A stretch of 42,793 nt of DNA from Chlamydiota bacterium (GTDB taxonomy: Bacteria > Chlamydiota > Chlamydiia > Chlamydiales > SM23-39): positions 1 to 42,793 of the forward strand of contig DAHXLK010000012.1 in NCBI GenBank assembly GCA_027366035.1. Reading direction: 5' to 3'. Positions 17,408 to 26,392 of this stretch are shown one piece after another (the stretch's first letter is position 1; every line of letters begins with the position of its first letter). A model generated the notes under the pieces. It had not been told where the DNA came from and did no database searches. It saw only the letters and a program-made list of their open reading frames with translations. The position numbers and the translations under genes were made by a program.

Positions 17408-20400
17408 TTATGATCCATTTTGTTCCTCAATGGAGGGTAGGGAGGGGAGTAGGGCTTCTTTTAGGGTTTCTATCTTCTTAAAAATTCTATTTTTGATGAA
17501 GACATCTTTTGCTTGAGCCTCTTCTTTTTCTGAGGAAATCCAATCCCAGATTTTTTCGAAATTTAAGTAAAGTTCATCGAGGATTTTTGCATGAAGGGAA
17601 TTGTTTTTAAAAAATTTTTTGAAGCCCTCTTTTTTGTCACTTTGTAATATACAGAGGTAGAGATCCAAAAGTTTTTCTATGTCCAAAGGAGAGAAGATAT
17701 TTAAATTAAATTTTCCATTTAACATAAAAAATGAATAAAAAATAGAAGGAAATACTTCTGTCCATATTTCCGCATAGGTCACATGAAATAGAGTGGGTAA
17801 TTTTTTAAAAACACACCGCAGATAAGATGCAAAATCTTTGTTTGTTAAGATCAATTTTTCAAAATTTATAGAGAAAAAGCTTTTTAAAAAAATTATTAGG
17901 TATTCTTTTTTTTTAGCTAAGCTAAGCCTAACATGTTGTATTCTATCCGTGTTTTCAGAAAAAATTAAAATAGGATCCTCTAAAGGATCAAAAAGTTTTG
18001 CTATTAAGCGGACATTTTTTAAAGCTAAAAAAGCTATAGATGTAATTAATTTTCTTTGATTGTCAGAGGTGAATAATTCATTAATTTCAATATCTAAAAT
18101 CTTCAATATAAAAATACAAAATTCTTTTTCATATTTTTCTTTGTTTAAAAAAAATAGACCATTCCCATTGTTTTCATCATAATTAAAAAAAAGTCTGGTT
18201 TGCACTGTTAAGGAAAAATAATCTTGATTATTTGTGATTTTTTCAAGTTCAAAAAGTATTGTTCCAATTTTATGTTTATAAAAATCAAAAAACTTCGGTT
18301 CATCTTCTAAACTAATTCCTCCTTCATTATTAAAAAGAAGGGAGCTTAGCCTTTTTGAAGAGGCGATGCGAGAAAGAAAATTTTTGTTTTTTTCTAATTG
18401 CATTGAATCATCTTTTAAAACTCTTTCCAGTAAATAGAAAAAATTGAAAAAACACTTCCATTTTATTTTATTTATTGACTCTGAATCTTCATTGTATTCT
18501 TTTATTTTAAACAAAAATTCATAGAGATAGTAATGTGTCTCTAACATTATTGTTTTTAAATAAAAACCCTCTTCTCCCTCGAATTCTATTTTAAAACTTT
18601 GTTCCATTTCTGAAATCAAAAACTGTATTTCTTCTAAGCAATCTTTTTTTGATAAAATTAGAGTATTAATTAATCTTGTTTTATAGGAATAATATTCCGA
18701 TAATTTCATTGGATCGGCTAATTGATTTGTGGGAATACAACTTAATCCTGTCAAGAAAATTTCATTCCAGGCATCCGCAAAATCAGGAGAAGATATTGAA
18801 ATAATCTCTCTGCTCATAATAACATCATAAAATATCCTGTATTCAGAAATTACTCCATAAATCTTTCTAAGAGAAGATTGCCAGCTTCCTTTATAATAAA
18901 TAAAAAACTGAATGACATCTTCGAGGTTTTTATTTTTTTCAAAAAAATCGAATAAATGATTTGCAGAAAAAATTCTCCCCATCATACAAAAAAAAGATGT
19001 TTTTTCTTCTTCAGATAAAGGGTTTCTATAATTTAAACAAAAAGAAATAATTTTTTCTGATAAATCCTTAGGAATTGAATTTCCTTTTTTAGAAATTTCA
19101 TTGAGCCATGGAATGATAGAAGTAAATGGAAAAGAAAGGGTGAGCATATTTTCTACTAATGCAGAAACCTCTTTGAGTTTACCGTTATTTCTCTGATTTT
19201 TGATTCTTTCTAAAGAGAGATCGGATAGAAAGGGAATTATGTTTTTTGGCAAAGGAAACCCTTCTTTTATTTTTAGCAAAAAGAGGGCGAAAAATTCTTG
19301 ATGCTGAGCTGCTTTTTCCCATAAAGTCAGATCTTCATGGAGTATATTTTCGCTGTTAAGAAAAATGCGGACCGCGTTTTTGCGTGCATCATAAGAACCA
19401 TGATCAAAAATATAAGAGTAGGCCTTTTTTATGTTTTCTAAAGAATTTTGATTTATAGATATGTGAGGGAGAAGTGTTAACAAAAGCTCAATATCCTTCT
19501 TTTCTAAAGCTTTTGCAAATATTGATGGAGGAACTCCAAAATAACAAAGTTTCAGTACCCAACACGATTGGGAGTTTTCGTCGGGAACCAAGGCAAAAAC
19601 TTCCTCTGTTTTTTCTGCAAAATTGGCTTGTTCATGATACACAAGTTTGGATAGATATTTTTCTGTAAAATAGCTTAAAAAGAGCGCCCGCTGCTTGCTA
19701 TCGGAAAGTTTATGGAGAAATGACAAAAGGTCTGAGGGAGAAATTGATGAAATATCGTTGATAAAAGCAAGGGTATTTTCATAAATTTGAGTCGTTTCAT
19801 CCCAGAGCCTTCTTACAAAAGCCTCTTTTTCCGTGATTGAGGGAATTTTTTCTAAAAGAAATGTATAAAATTTCATGTCTTGTAAAGTTTTTCCCGGCTT
19901 ATTCCAGTTTTCAATAAAAACTTCTTCTATAAGGGAGAGGTCGTCCGTGATGGCTAAGAGGGGGGCTAGTTTCCCACATTTTATATGCAATTCTATAACT
20001 TCTTTTAAGATAGGTTCCAGGATTTGTGCAGCAGATTTTGTATTTCTTAATGTAGCTTGTCGTAAAAAATCTAAAAATATTCTTAGTTTTATTTCATTAT
20101 TAAAATAAGGTCGGTTAATCATTTGCCATACTAAGTCCATGTGATTTAACCAAGCATCTGTTGAGTAGAAAAGAAGATCTCTAAGCGCTTTTTCAGAAAC
20201 ATTTACTTGGGATATAAAATCTTTAATGGCTTCTAAAGCTTCAGGAGTTTTATCTTTTTTTAAAAGATCTAATGAGGCGGTTATACTTTTAAAACTTTGA
20301 AATTTTTCTAAATGTTTTGAGGGACGCTGTTTGACTGGCGTATGAAGTTTTATTAATTTTCTATCCTGACTATTTAATAAGGGATAGATATCATCTATCA

Positions 20401-21997
20401 GAGCTTTTCTTTTTTCCTCCGGAATGGCGAAAAAGAGTTTTCCTATTTCTTTACGTAAATGGGTATAGGGGAGGTATTTTCTTGTGATCTCTTGCAGACA
20501 TGCTAAAAAAGGAGTGGTCAGCTTTTCAAGCAGGGCGCTCCTTGAAGAGGCAGATTGCAGGAAAAGTTTTTTTAAAGGATGTCTTCCTTTTGTTGCCTCG
20601 GAAAACTGTATCAAAAACTCTTCGTCGGAAAGGGAGGAGAGAGCTTGTTCGATAAGGGAGAAATGTGAGACAAGCATTTTTTGCAATGTAAGAGAAAAAG
20701 ATGGATTATTTAATCCTGCTTTAATCCACGTAGAAAATTGTAAAGAAAAAGGGACAAAAAAGGGGCGACTAGACTGTTGTGTCCATGCCATAATACGGTC
20801 GAATCGTTGTTTGTCATTTTTTTTGATTGCCAAGCCTAAAGCAAGGTACACCATATATAGATCTTCTTCATGAAAGGAGCGTGTAGCTATGCAAAAATCG
20901 AGGAAAGCAGGACTTTTTTGAAATTTCTCTAAGGATACTTCCCTTTCAAGCGGTAAAGGAATAGGGATCCAAACATGCATTTTTGGGTGTAATATTTCCA
21001 AAAAATCTCTTCGCTTGATCCAACTTTCTTTATTTGAGAAAAAAAAGTAATTTATAAGAGAAGTTTTGTATTCACTTCTAGAAATATCGCAACACTCTTT
21101 AAAAAAGTGATCCACATTATATGGCCAACGATATCTTTCTAACAGAAGGGTGGTATTCCATATAAAATTAGGGTAAAGTCCCGGATCCATGTGGCGAATT
21201 TCAAAAACTTTTTTTAAAGCCTCTTTTAGCGTTTCCGGATTTTTTTGTGCTAAAATAGAGGCAAAAATTTCAGGAGTTTCACATAGAAGCCCCTGAGAGA
21301 ATTTCCATATAAGTGTTCCAATACCTGCTTCATTAATAGTGCTGTTCGAGGCAATGGAGAATGTTCTTTCTTGATATTGTCTTTTTGCTTGTTCAAGAGA
21401 TTGGTTTCCTTGAAGAGTCACGGCGGGGTGCATTTCTATATTTACCGATTCTATAAGGGGAGGAAGCGGGGAGGCGCAGGCGGTCAAGTCTATTTTAAAC
21501 ACTTGGTCTTTGTGGCGTATTTTAAAAGAGAGTAAAGAAAAGGGGGTCCCATCTCCGGCAATGGCTGCTTTCTTGTTATGTAAAAATTTTCGTTTTACAA
21601 CGGATTCAAAAATAGGGGCGAGGCGGTATATATCCTGTTTTTCTTCAAATTGGACTCTTAGATCGATATCAAAGGGGGGAAGGGGAGTATCGTGGGAAAA
21701 GTTTAAAAAGTAATGAAGCACAGAACTTCCTACGATTTTGAAACTAGTGATTGCTCCAATGTTTGTTGTTAAAAATTCTTTCAATGTCAACTTACAACAA
21801 ACATTTCCCTCTAAATCTAAAATTTCCCATTCTGTATTAAAAAAATCGATAGCTCTCTTGAAAACTTCCTCAGATAAGAGATCGGAAGATATTGTGGAGG
21901 GTGGTGTGTGTATGGCAAGAAGAGAGGGGTCTTCTGCTGTGGTTTCCGGATACAATAGGGGGGCTGAAAGAGAAGGTGTTATGATAGTGAATGACAT
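17408..21997 (-). CDS. Giant hypothetical protein (1529 aa) with a nucleotidyltransferase-like N-terminal signature
   Basis: Not recognised as a named family. Residues about 85-175 show FKIVGSSVLHYFL, then PPFDIDLRV and later VFKIDLTA. That is the G-S...DxD...D pattern of the polymerase-beta/poly(A)-polymerase fold (G90, S91, D110, D112, D170), with a somewhat longer gap than usual between GS and DxD. The remaining ~1300 residues are predicted almost entirely helical and Leu/Lys/Glu/Phe rich, with no recognised repeat and no membrane segment. Base composition of the C-terminal half is A/T richer than neighbouring housekeeping genes, suggesting a distinct history. No strong RBS precedes the ATG. 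Lies downstream of another minus-strand orphan with a 64-base gap. A scaffold or secreted effector is possible, but there is no direct evidence. Confidence 0.75.
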   Translation of the reverse strand: MSFTIITPSLSAPLLYPETTAEDPSLLAIHTPPSTISSDLLSEEVFKRAIDFFNTEWEILDLEGNVCCKLTLKEFLTTNIGAITSFKIVGSSVLHYFLNFSHDTPLPPFDIDLRVQFEEKQDIYRLAPIFESVVKRKFLHNKKAAIAGDGTPFSLLSFKIRHKDQVFKIDLTACASPLPPLIESVNIEMHPAVTLQGNQSLEQAKRQYQERTFSIASNSTINEAGIGTLIWKFSQGLLCETPEIFASILAQKNPETLKEALKKVFEIRHMDPGLYPNFIWNTTLLLERYRWPYNVDHFFKECCDISRSEYKTSLINYFFFSNKESWIKRRDFLEILHPKMHVWIPIPLPLEREVSLEKFQKSPAFLDFCIATRSFHEEDLYMVYLALGLAIKKNDKQRFDRIMAWTQQSSRPFFVPFSLQFSTWIKAGLNNPSFSLTLQKMLVSHFSLIEQALSSLSDEEFLIQFSEATKGRHPLKKLFLQSASSRSALLEKLTTPFLACLQEITRKYLPYTHLRKEIGKLFFAIPEEKRKALIDDIYPLLNSQDRKLIKLHTPVKQRPSKHLEKFQSFKSITASLDLLKKDKTPEALEAIKDFISQVNVSEKALRDLLFYSTDAWLNHMDLVWQMINRPYFNNEIKLRIFLDFLRQATLRNTKSAAQILEPILKEVIELHIKCGKLAPLLAITDDLSLIEEVFIENWNKPGKTLQDMKFYTFLLEKIPSITEKEAFVRRLWDETTQIYENTLAFINDISSISPSDLLSFLHKLSDSKQRALFLSYFTEKYLSKLVYHEQANFAEKTEEVFALVPDENSQSCWVLKLCYFGVPPSIFAKALEKKDIELLLTLLPHISINQNSLENIKKAYSYIFDHGSYDARKNAVRIFLNSENILHEDLTLWEKAAQHQEFFALFLLKIKEGFPLPKNIIPFLSDLSLERIKNQRNNGKLKEVSALVENMLTLSFPFTSIIPWLNEISKKGNSIPKDLSEKIISFCLNYRNPLSEEEKTSFFCMMGRIFSANHLFDFFEKNKNLEDVIQFFIYYKGSWQSSLRKIYGVISEYRIFYDVIMSREIISISSPDFADAWNEIFLTGLSCIPTNQLADPMKLSEYYSYKTRLINTLILSKKDCLEEIQFLISEMEQSFKIEFEGEEGFYLKTIMLETHYYLYEFLFKIKEYNEDSESINKIKWKCFFNFFYLLERVLKDDSMQLEKNKNFLSRIASSKRLSSLLFNNEGGISLEDEPKFFDFYKHKIGTILFELEKITNNQDYFSLTVQTRLFFNYDENNGNGLFFLNKEKYEKEFCIFILKILDIEINELFTSDNQRKLITSIAFLALKNVRLIAKLFDPLEDPILIFSENTDRIQHVRLSLAKKKEYLIIFLKSFFSINFEKLILTNKDFASYLRCVFKKLPTLFHVTYAEIWTEVFPSIFYSFFMLNGKFNLNIFSPLDIEKLLDLYLCILQSDKKEGFKKFFKNNSLHAKILDELYLNFEKIWDWISSEKEEAQAKDVFIKNRIFKKIETLKEALLPSLPSIEEQNGS

Positions 21998-22061
21998 AAA
22001 GTGTTTTTCATAAAATTAGATCTCAAATTTACTCGTGTATATTATCTGTATTCAAAAATAT

Positions 22062-23459
22062 TTATATGACAATTCTCGAAGTGTCTAGGCATCTTTGCCA
22101 TATACCTATCTGAGCATAAAGTGTGTCATTAATAGTCTTTAATGAAAAACCTGGGAAACTGTCGGCAACCTTAACTCCTTTTATGAAGGCCTGCAAAGCA
22201 ATATTTGCAGTGCAGCTTAACGAATAAAGGAAGGTTCGTCTTGCCCATCCTGCTTTATTATCATAAAAATCAAAAGAAAAGGAAGGATCTAGATAAAAGT
22301 CATTTATATCCTTATCGGCGGCTATATAGCCTCCGGTAACGGATATTCTAATATATTGAGCGGCAAGAACAGGGGAGAGAATAGTAGATAATGAGGCAGG
22401 TAAGTGTTTCATCCACATTTGAATTAATTCCATTGGAAGTTCGAGTGTGATAGGAGAGTGAAAAGAAAAAAAAAGGTAATTAGGAGAAAATTCTATAGGA
22501 AAAGAGGCGGGAATAGTAAATATAACTGGACAGGATAATGGGTGTGCATTAAGTATTTCTATTACGTTGGAGGATAACCCCCTTTTTACCTCATCCGGGA
22601 TCTCCTCTATCTGTAAAGGTTTCAAGGGATGGGTTATAGTGCAAACGTTATCCTTTACATCTAAAGTTGTATTCCGGTTGTCAAAGAGAAACACTTGATT
22701 GGCGAGATTGGATAAAAAAGCTGATAACGAAGGGATTGCTGATCGGTACTTTGTTTGCGCAAGAGTCATCAGATAGATCACACTTTGAATGATAGGTAAT
22801 CTTTGCCAATCAGCGTGAGGCTGAAAAAGAAGGATAGGATCATAAACGGCATCATAAAAAACATCGGTAGGATCTTCCACTGTTGATCCTGAAGAGGGTG
22901 TTAAAGTGTCAGAATCAGAATGCTCACTCAATAAATCTTCAGAGGGGGGCCTTCGAAGCGGCCGAAATTCTCCTCCTACAAAGGGAAAATCAGAGGTAAA
23001 ACGAGGGTCATTAGGATAATCAGAACAGTCATAAAATTGTTCATTTGATCCTGAAGAGGGTGTTAAAGTGTCAGAAGAGGTAAAAATAGAAGGATCGTTA
23101 GGTAAATCTTTAAAGGCTTCTAGAGCTTCTTGAAATTGTTTATTCGTGTGAATTACATGGATTGCCTGCTCCAATAATGACTTATTTTTAAAGTAAGCCC
23201 AAGCAACATAACAAATCCTACTAACTATATAACAAAATTTATTAAAATAGAATCTAAAATAGGCCCCTTGTTCAAGGGTAATCTGTTTTTTAGAAAGGGA
23301 GCTGTTTTCGCTAGCTAATCTTATTAGGTCATTTTGGTCGAAAGGGTGATCTAAGTTCTTAATTTTACTTTGAATGGTATTAATTTCATTTCTTAAAGAA
23401 AAAAAATCATAGTCATTTAATAGGTAGGCGGATGCTTTCCATAAATTATAGATATACAT
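22062..23459 (-). CDS. Hypothetical protein (465 aa) with internal duplication
   Basis: Not recognised. An N-terminal helical part (residues 1-130) includes a hydrophobic/aromatic stretch (FCYIVSRICYVAWAYF). A central acidic, Ser/Pro-rich linker carries two copies of SDTLTPSSGS, encoded by an exact ~30-base direct repeat (22885-22914 and 23047-23076, 162 bases apart). The C-terminal ~250 residues appear globular (VIYLMTLAQTKYRSAIPSLSAFL..., VIFTIPASFPIEFSPNYLFF). A TATAAT box lies only 9 bases before the ATG, so the mRNA might be leaderless. It precedes the 1529-aa gene on the same strand and may share transcription. Confidence 0.65.
   Translation of the reverse strand: MYIYNLWKASAYLLNDYDFFSLRNEINTIQSKIKNLDHPFDQNDLIRLASENSSLSKKQITLEQGAYFRFYFNKFCYIVSRICYVAWAYFKNKSLLEQAIHVIHTNKQFQEALEAFKDLPNDPSIFTSSDTLTPSSGSNEQFYDCSDYPNDPRFTSDFPFVGGEFRPLRRPPSEDLLSEHSDSDTLTPSSGSTVEDPTDVFYDAVYDPILLFQPHADWQRLPIIQSVIYLMTLAQTKYRSAIPSLSAFLSNLANQVFLFDNRNTTLDVKDNVCTITHPLKPLQIEEIPDEVKRGLSSNVIEILNAHPLSCPVIFTIPASFPIEFSPNYLFFSFHSPITLELPMELIQMWMKHLPASLSTILSPVLAAQYIRISVTGGYIAADKDINDFYLDPSFSFDFYDNKAGWARRTFLYSLSCTANIALQAFIKGVKVADSFPGFSLKTINDTLYAQIGIWQRCLDTSRIVI
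22885..23076. repeat. Direct repeat pair of ~30 bases inside the 465-aa gene
   Basis: The unit GATCCTGAAGAGGGTGTTAA plus ten further bases is identical at 22885-22914 and 23047-23076. The 162-base period is exactly 54 codons, so recombination between copies would keep the frame. Confidence 0.9.
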
Positions 23460-23496
23460 ACATTGAAAATTATAGTCAAAAGCGACAATTATTACT

Positions 23497-23662
23497 AGGG
23501 GGATGATTCAATCTCCCATTTGATTAAAGTTTTACCATTGCTTCCCCTGATTTGATCTTTTTAAAGTGCCTATAACCTTAGTGAGATGTCACTTTTCCAA
23601 AAAAATCAAACCGGCTTTGCAAAGCTCAAATTTTAAGAGCTATGCGAAGGTCGAAACAGCCT
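23497..23662 (-). repeat. Dispersed intergenic repeat, copy C (fullest copy)
   Basis: Read on the minus strand it runs GGCTGTTTCGACCTTCGC, TTAAAATTTGAG, the core TTGCAAAGCCGGTTTGATTT, GAAAAGTGACAT, TTATAGGCACTTT and ends AAATGGGAGATTGAATCATCCCC. The first ~120 bases match copy A and the tail matches the end of copy B. The terminal sequences are roughly inverted (GG.CTGTTTC / GAAACAGTCC in the better preserved copies), as expected of a small palindromic or MITE-like element. Confidence 0.7.
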
Positions 23663-23726
23663 CTATACGGAAACGTGTACGTACGGTGGTGTGAGAGCGG
23701 AGCTGAAAGGCTCCCTCCTACCCGAT
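23663..23726 (+). mobile_element. Group II intron 3'-end remnant (domain V tip and domain VI)
   Basis: TATACG-GAAA-CGTGTA forms a six-pair stem with a GAAA tetraloop, followed by the two-base bulge and TACGGTGG strand expected for the 3' side of domain V. Next, GTGAGAGC leads into a GGAGC / GCTCC stem and the 3' terminus CTCCTACCCGAT, matching the domain VI branch-point hairpin and splice end of bacterial group II introns. The 5' strand of domain V is poorly matched and no reverse-transcriptase frame is present, so this is a truncated fragment abutting repeat copy C. Confidence 0.55.
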
Positions 23727-23747
23727 AATCGATTTCAAATTAAAATT

Positions 23748-23776
23748 TTGAAATTTAATGTGCTTTTACAATAAAA
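23748..23776 (+). promoter_or_regulatory. Predicted promoter of the 509-aa gene
   Basis: TTGAAA (23748-23753), a 17-base spacer and ATAAAA (23771-23776). The expected transcription start is about 3 bases before the ATG at 23786, so the transcript could be nearly leaderless; no Shine-Dalgarno is present. Confidence 0.4.
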
Positions 23777-23785
23777 TTTTTCCAC

Positions 23786-25315
23786 ATGACACATCCAGTA
23801 ACAAGATATACGCAGACACAAAATGAAGGCGAGATATGGGGTTTTATAGAAACTCAAGTGCAAACAGATATTCGGGAAATCAGAGATGAGGCTTCATATC
23901 TTCTTGTGCTTGATAAGTATAAAGTATTACAAGCATATCCACAATATCAGCAGTGGTTAAAAAAAGCTGCTACAGCCTGGTTAAGCTACGAGTCAAGACC
24001 GATTTCCCCGGCTATGAAAGAGTGTAAAAAAGAACTTATTAGCTTTTTAGAACAGGATAGACCTCCGGCTAAACTGGCCACTCTTTGGTTGTCATTTTTT
24101 CAATTGCCATTCTTCGAAAATAAAAGATTTTTTATCAGTCGTTTGGCTCAACACCTTATTCCACTTTTCCGAACTCTTAGCTCGACAGCACAGACTGTTA
24201 GCGGGGAAGCAAAGCTCCCTCTTTGCACCCAGCGCCTTTCTAACCCTTATTATGCTCTTATCGATGCATTAGCCTATGAAGATCTGCAGCAAGATTACTC
24301 TCCTGCTGCAGACATACATAGCACTGTAAGAATCAAATCCAGCGAGCAAGGAGAAGCTAACAACACGCAACCACATGAACACCAATTACTAGTACTAAAT
24401 ACCTTATACATCATTTTAATAGATCAAGATGAGAGATGCTTGCTACCAATTATTGAAAGATTGCAGAGAATCGAAGAGAAGATTCAACAACAACAGCCTT
24501 CAATTTTATTTCCTGCAAATTCCATAGAAGAGAGCTTCATCTTGCACTTGACAGATTTTTTTACAGTGTGGGTACGTTATGATAACAAAAACGCACTGAA
24601 ATCGTCCCAGACTTCCCTGATAGATACCCTTATCAATCTTTTGCTTTTCGACCTGATGACCTCAGAAATTCCCAACCCTCACTTCCTCGAACATGGTTTT
24701 TGGCATCGACTCGCCTTGGGCGTCTTGGATACAAAGGTTGTACAGCGCTCCACTTCAAATAATGATATATCTTCTTTGTGCATGTTATTTAGGAACTACT
24801 GCCATATGTTTAGAGTATGGAAATTGCAAACGCATATTGATACTGTGCGCCTCCACTCCCTCATGAAGATAGTCGAACGGAGCTTGATCGGAGGACCCCT
24901 TCAAGTGAAAGCCATTTTGCCACAACGCCTGTGGCTTTTACTGAAAGAAGCTTTTGTTGATGACGTGCAATATCTCGAAGAAAATACGGCCTTAGCCAAT
25001 AAAAACCTCGTTGTCGTCCCGGGCCCTCTTCTTAACCGGATAGCAATACTTATCGCAAATGGATATCATTTTGTCGGAGGGTTTTCTAAAGATAACGTCT
25101 TGAACGATCTTTCTGAAAATCTCCAAAATCCTGATGCCCTTTTCTTCTTTTCTCGACCTTTCCACTCGACAAATCGTATTGATAATTTCAAACATCCTTT
25201 TTTACACTCATTACAAATAAAAAAACGATCAAATGGTCAATATTTACCTATTCTTGAAGAAGAGAATGATGAAAGAAAGGAACAGGTAAGTTGTGTCCCC
25301 CCGAATCATAAATGA
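23786..25315 (+). CDS. Hypothetical protein (509 aa), possibly the N-terminal part of a split gene
   Basis: Not recognised. The protein is soluble-looking and mainly helical, with Gln/Glu-rich stretches (RLQRIEEKIQQQQP), several Leu/Phe-rich helices and a more beta/alpha-like C-terminal part (NLVVVPGPLLNRIAILIANGYHFVGGFS). There is no signal peptide. It overlaps the next frame by 23 bases; the overlap contains a run of six C (25297-25302). A one-base change in that run would join both frames into one ~840-residue protein. The gene follows directly on an intron remnant and repeat, consistent with an acquired island. Function unknown. Confidence 0.65.
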   Translation: MTHPVTRYTQTQNEGEIWGFIETQVQTDIREIRDEASYLLVLDKYKVLQAYPQYQQWLKKAATAWLSYESRPISPAMKECKKELISFLEQDRPPAKLATLWLSFFQLPFFENKRFFISRLAQHLIPLFRTLSSTAQTVSGEAKLPLCTQRLSNPYYALIDALAYEDLQQDYSPAADIHSTVRIKSSEQGEANNTQPHEHQLLVLNTLYIILIDQDERCLLPIIERLQRIEEKIQQQQPSILFPANSIEESFILHLTDFFTVWVRYDNKNALKSSQTSLIDTLINLLLFDLMTSEIPNPHFLEHGFWHRLALGVLDTKVVQRSTSNNDISSLCMLFRNYCHMFRVWKLQTHIDTVRLHSLMKIVERSLIGGPLQVKAILPQRLWLLLKEAFVDDVQYLEENTALANKNLVVVPGPLLNRIAILIANGYHFVGGFSKDNVLNDLSENLQNPDALFFFSRPFHSTNRIDNFKHPFLHSLQIKKRSNGQYLPILEEENDERKEQVSCVPPNHK

Positions 25316-26306
25316 GAGTAATCAGCGAACTCATACCTCTTTTTATCCACGAGTATGTATTGGAGAAGATGCCAACCTGCCCAACCTGGGAATAGATAAG
25401 CTTCATACTTGTTTCAACAATGATTCACGTATAGCCATTCTACCTTATTTGCAGGTTGCCAGCTTGGCAAACCAATTCAATGTGATGGAATTTAACGCTG
25501 CACTGTCACCGGCCGGTGCTGCATGCAACGCTATCGCAACTGTTGTTATCTATAATTATCTGCAAGGTATTGTCCCTTGCAGATCTAAGGATATTATAGA
25601 TCTTCTCCTGCAAGGATTAATTTACAAATGCCATAGCAGTTTGGGAGAAGAGGTCCTTCCAAAAGGTTTGTTATCTAAAAGAGAGCAGTTGATGAAAGAA
25701 CTTTATCAAATGTGGCGCCGCTCCCCAACATTGTTAAACGATATATTTAACAATCCTACCGAATGGAATGATCTTCAAGGTGTGTTTAACAACCTCATAA
25801 CACCCATTACCTATTTTGTAGAAAAGCCCGATTCCCAATCGGCAGGAGTTGCAGATGTCAGGGCCGCGATGAATTTCACACTTAATAGGATCGATGAATT
25901 GCAAAAAGGGCTTAAGTCGTTGGCAGCTCTAATCAGAGAAGAAGAAAGAATCGGAGCGACCCTGACAACGCACGCAGGATATTCTTATGCCGTCGGTCTG
26001 TGGAAAAGCGCATTAGGAGAGATTGCAGAAGTCATTTTTTTTGATTCTCATGGTGCTTTAGATACTTCCGGAGGGCGCACAGGGGCTTATTTATGCACAT
26101 GGAAATTAGAAAATAATGTCAATCTCCTGGAAATAGTCGCAAACCACATAGGCCTTTTAATCGTTGCTGGATATGGTCCGCATAAAAACACAAAGGCAAG
26201 TGGGAGAGAACAAGCTCGTGAACAACAAATCCGTCTCGTCCCCTTCAAAATGAAATCAAATACAAATATGGCAGAAATGGGGGCCTCCGGCTCTTCCTCG
26301 ACTTGA
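25293..26306 (+). CDS. Candidate papain-like cysteine protease / deubiquitinase-like protein (337 aa)
   Basis: Family not certain. Residues 72-82 read SPAGAACNAIA, resembling the active-site Cys helix of papain-fold enzymes (Cys78). Residues 222-234 (ATLTTHAGYSYAV) and 247-254 (EVIFFDSHG) resemble the strand pair carrying catalytic residues; the D-S-H arrangement (D251, H253) is like the Asp-x-His of herpesvirus tegument deubiquitinases. The middle (95-215) is helical; the tail is low complexity. The start is uncertain: the GTG at 25293 overlaps the previous gene, and the only early in-frame ATG is codon 65. A secreted host-directed protease is plausible for a chlamydia but unproven. Confidence 0.55.
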   Translation: MSPRIINESNQRTHTSFYPRVCIGEDANLPNLGIDKLHTCFNNDSRIAILPYLQVASLANQFNVMEFNAALSPAGAACNAIATVVIYNYLQGIVPCRSKDIIDLLLQGLIYKCHSSLGEEVLPKGLLSKREQLMKELYQMWRRSPTLLNDIFNNPTEWNDLQGVFNNLITPITYFVEKPDSQSAGVADVRAAMNFTLNRIDELQKGLKSLAALIREEERIGATLTTHAGYSYAVGLWKSALGEIAEVIFFDSHGALDTSGGRTGAYLCTWKLENNVNLLEIVANHIGLLIVAGYGPHKNTKASGREQAREQQIRLVPFKMKSNTNMAEMGASGSSST

Positions 26307-26392
26307 ACAATCTCGGAAGAGTATCAAAAATTTTAGTAGCTAGTTTTGCAATTTCCTCTTATAATCTAAATAAAAAAAATAGGATATGAGTT

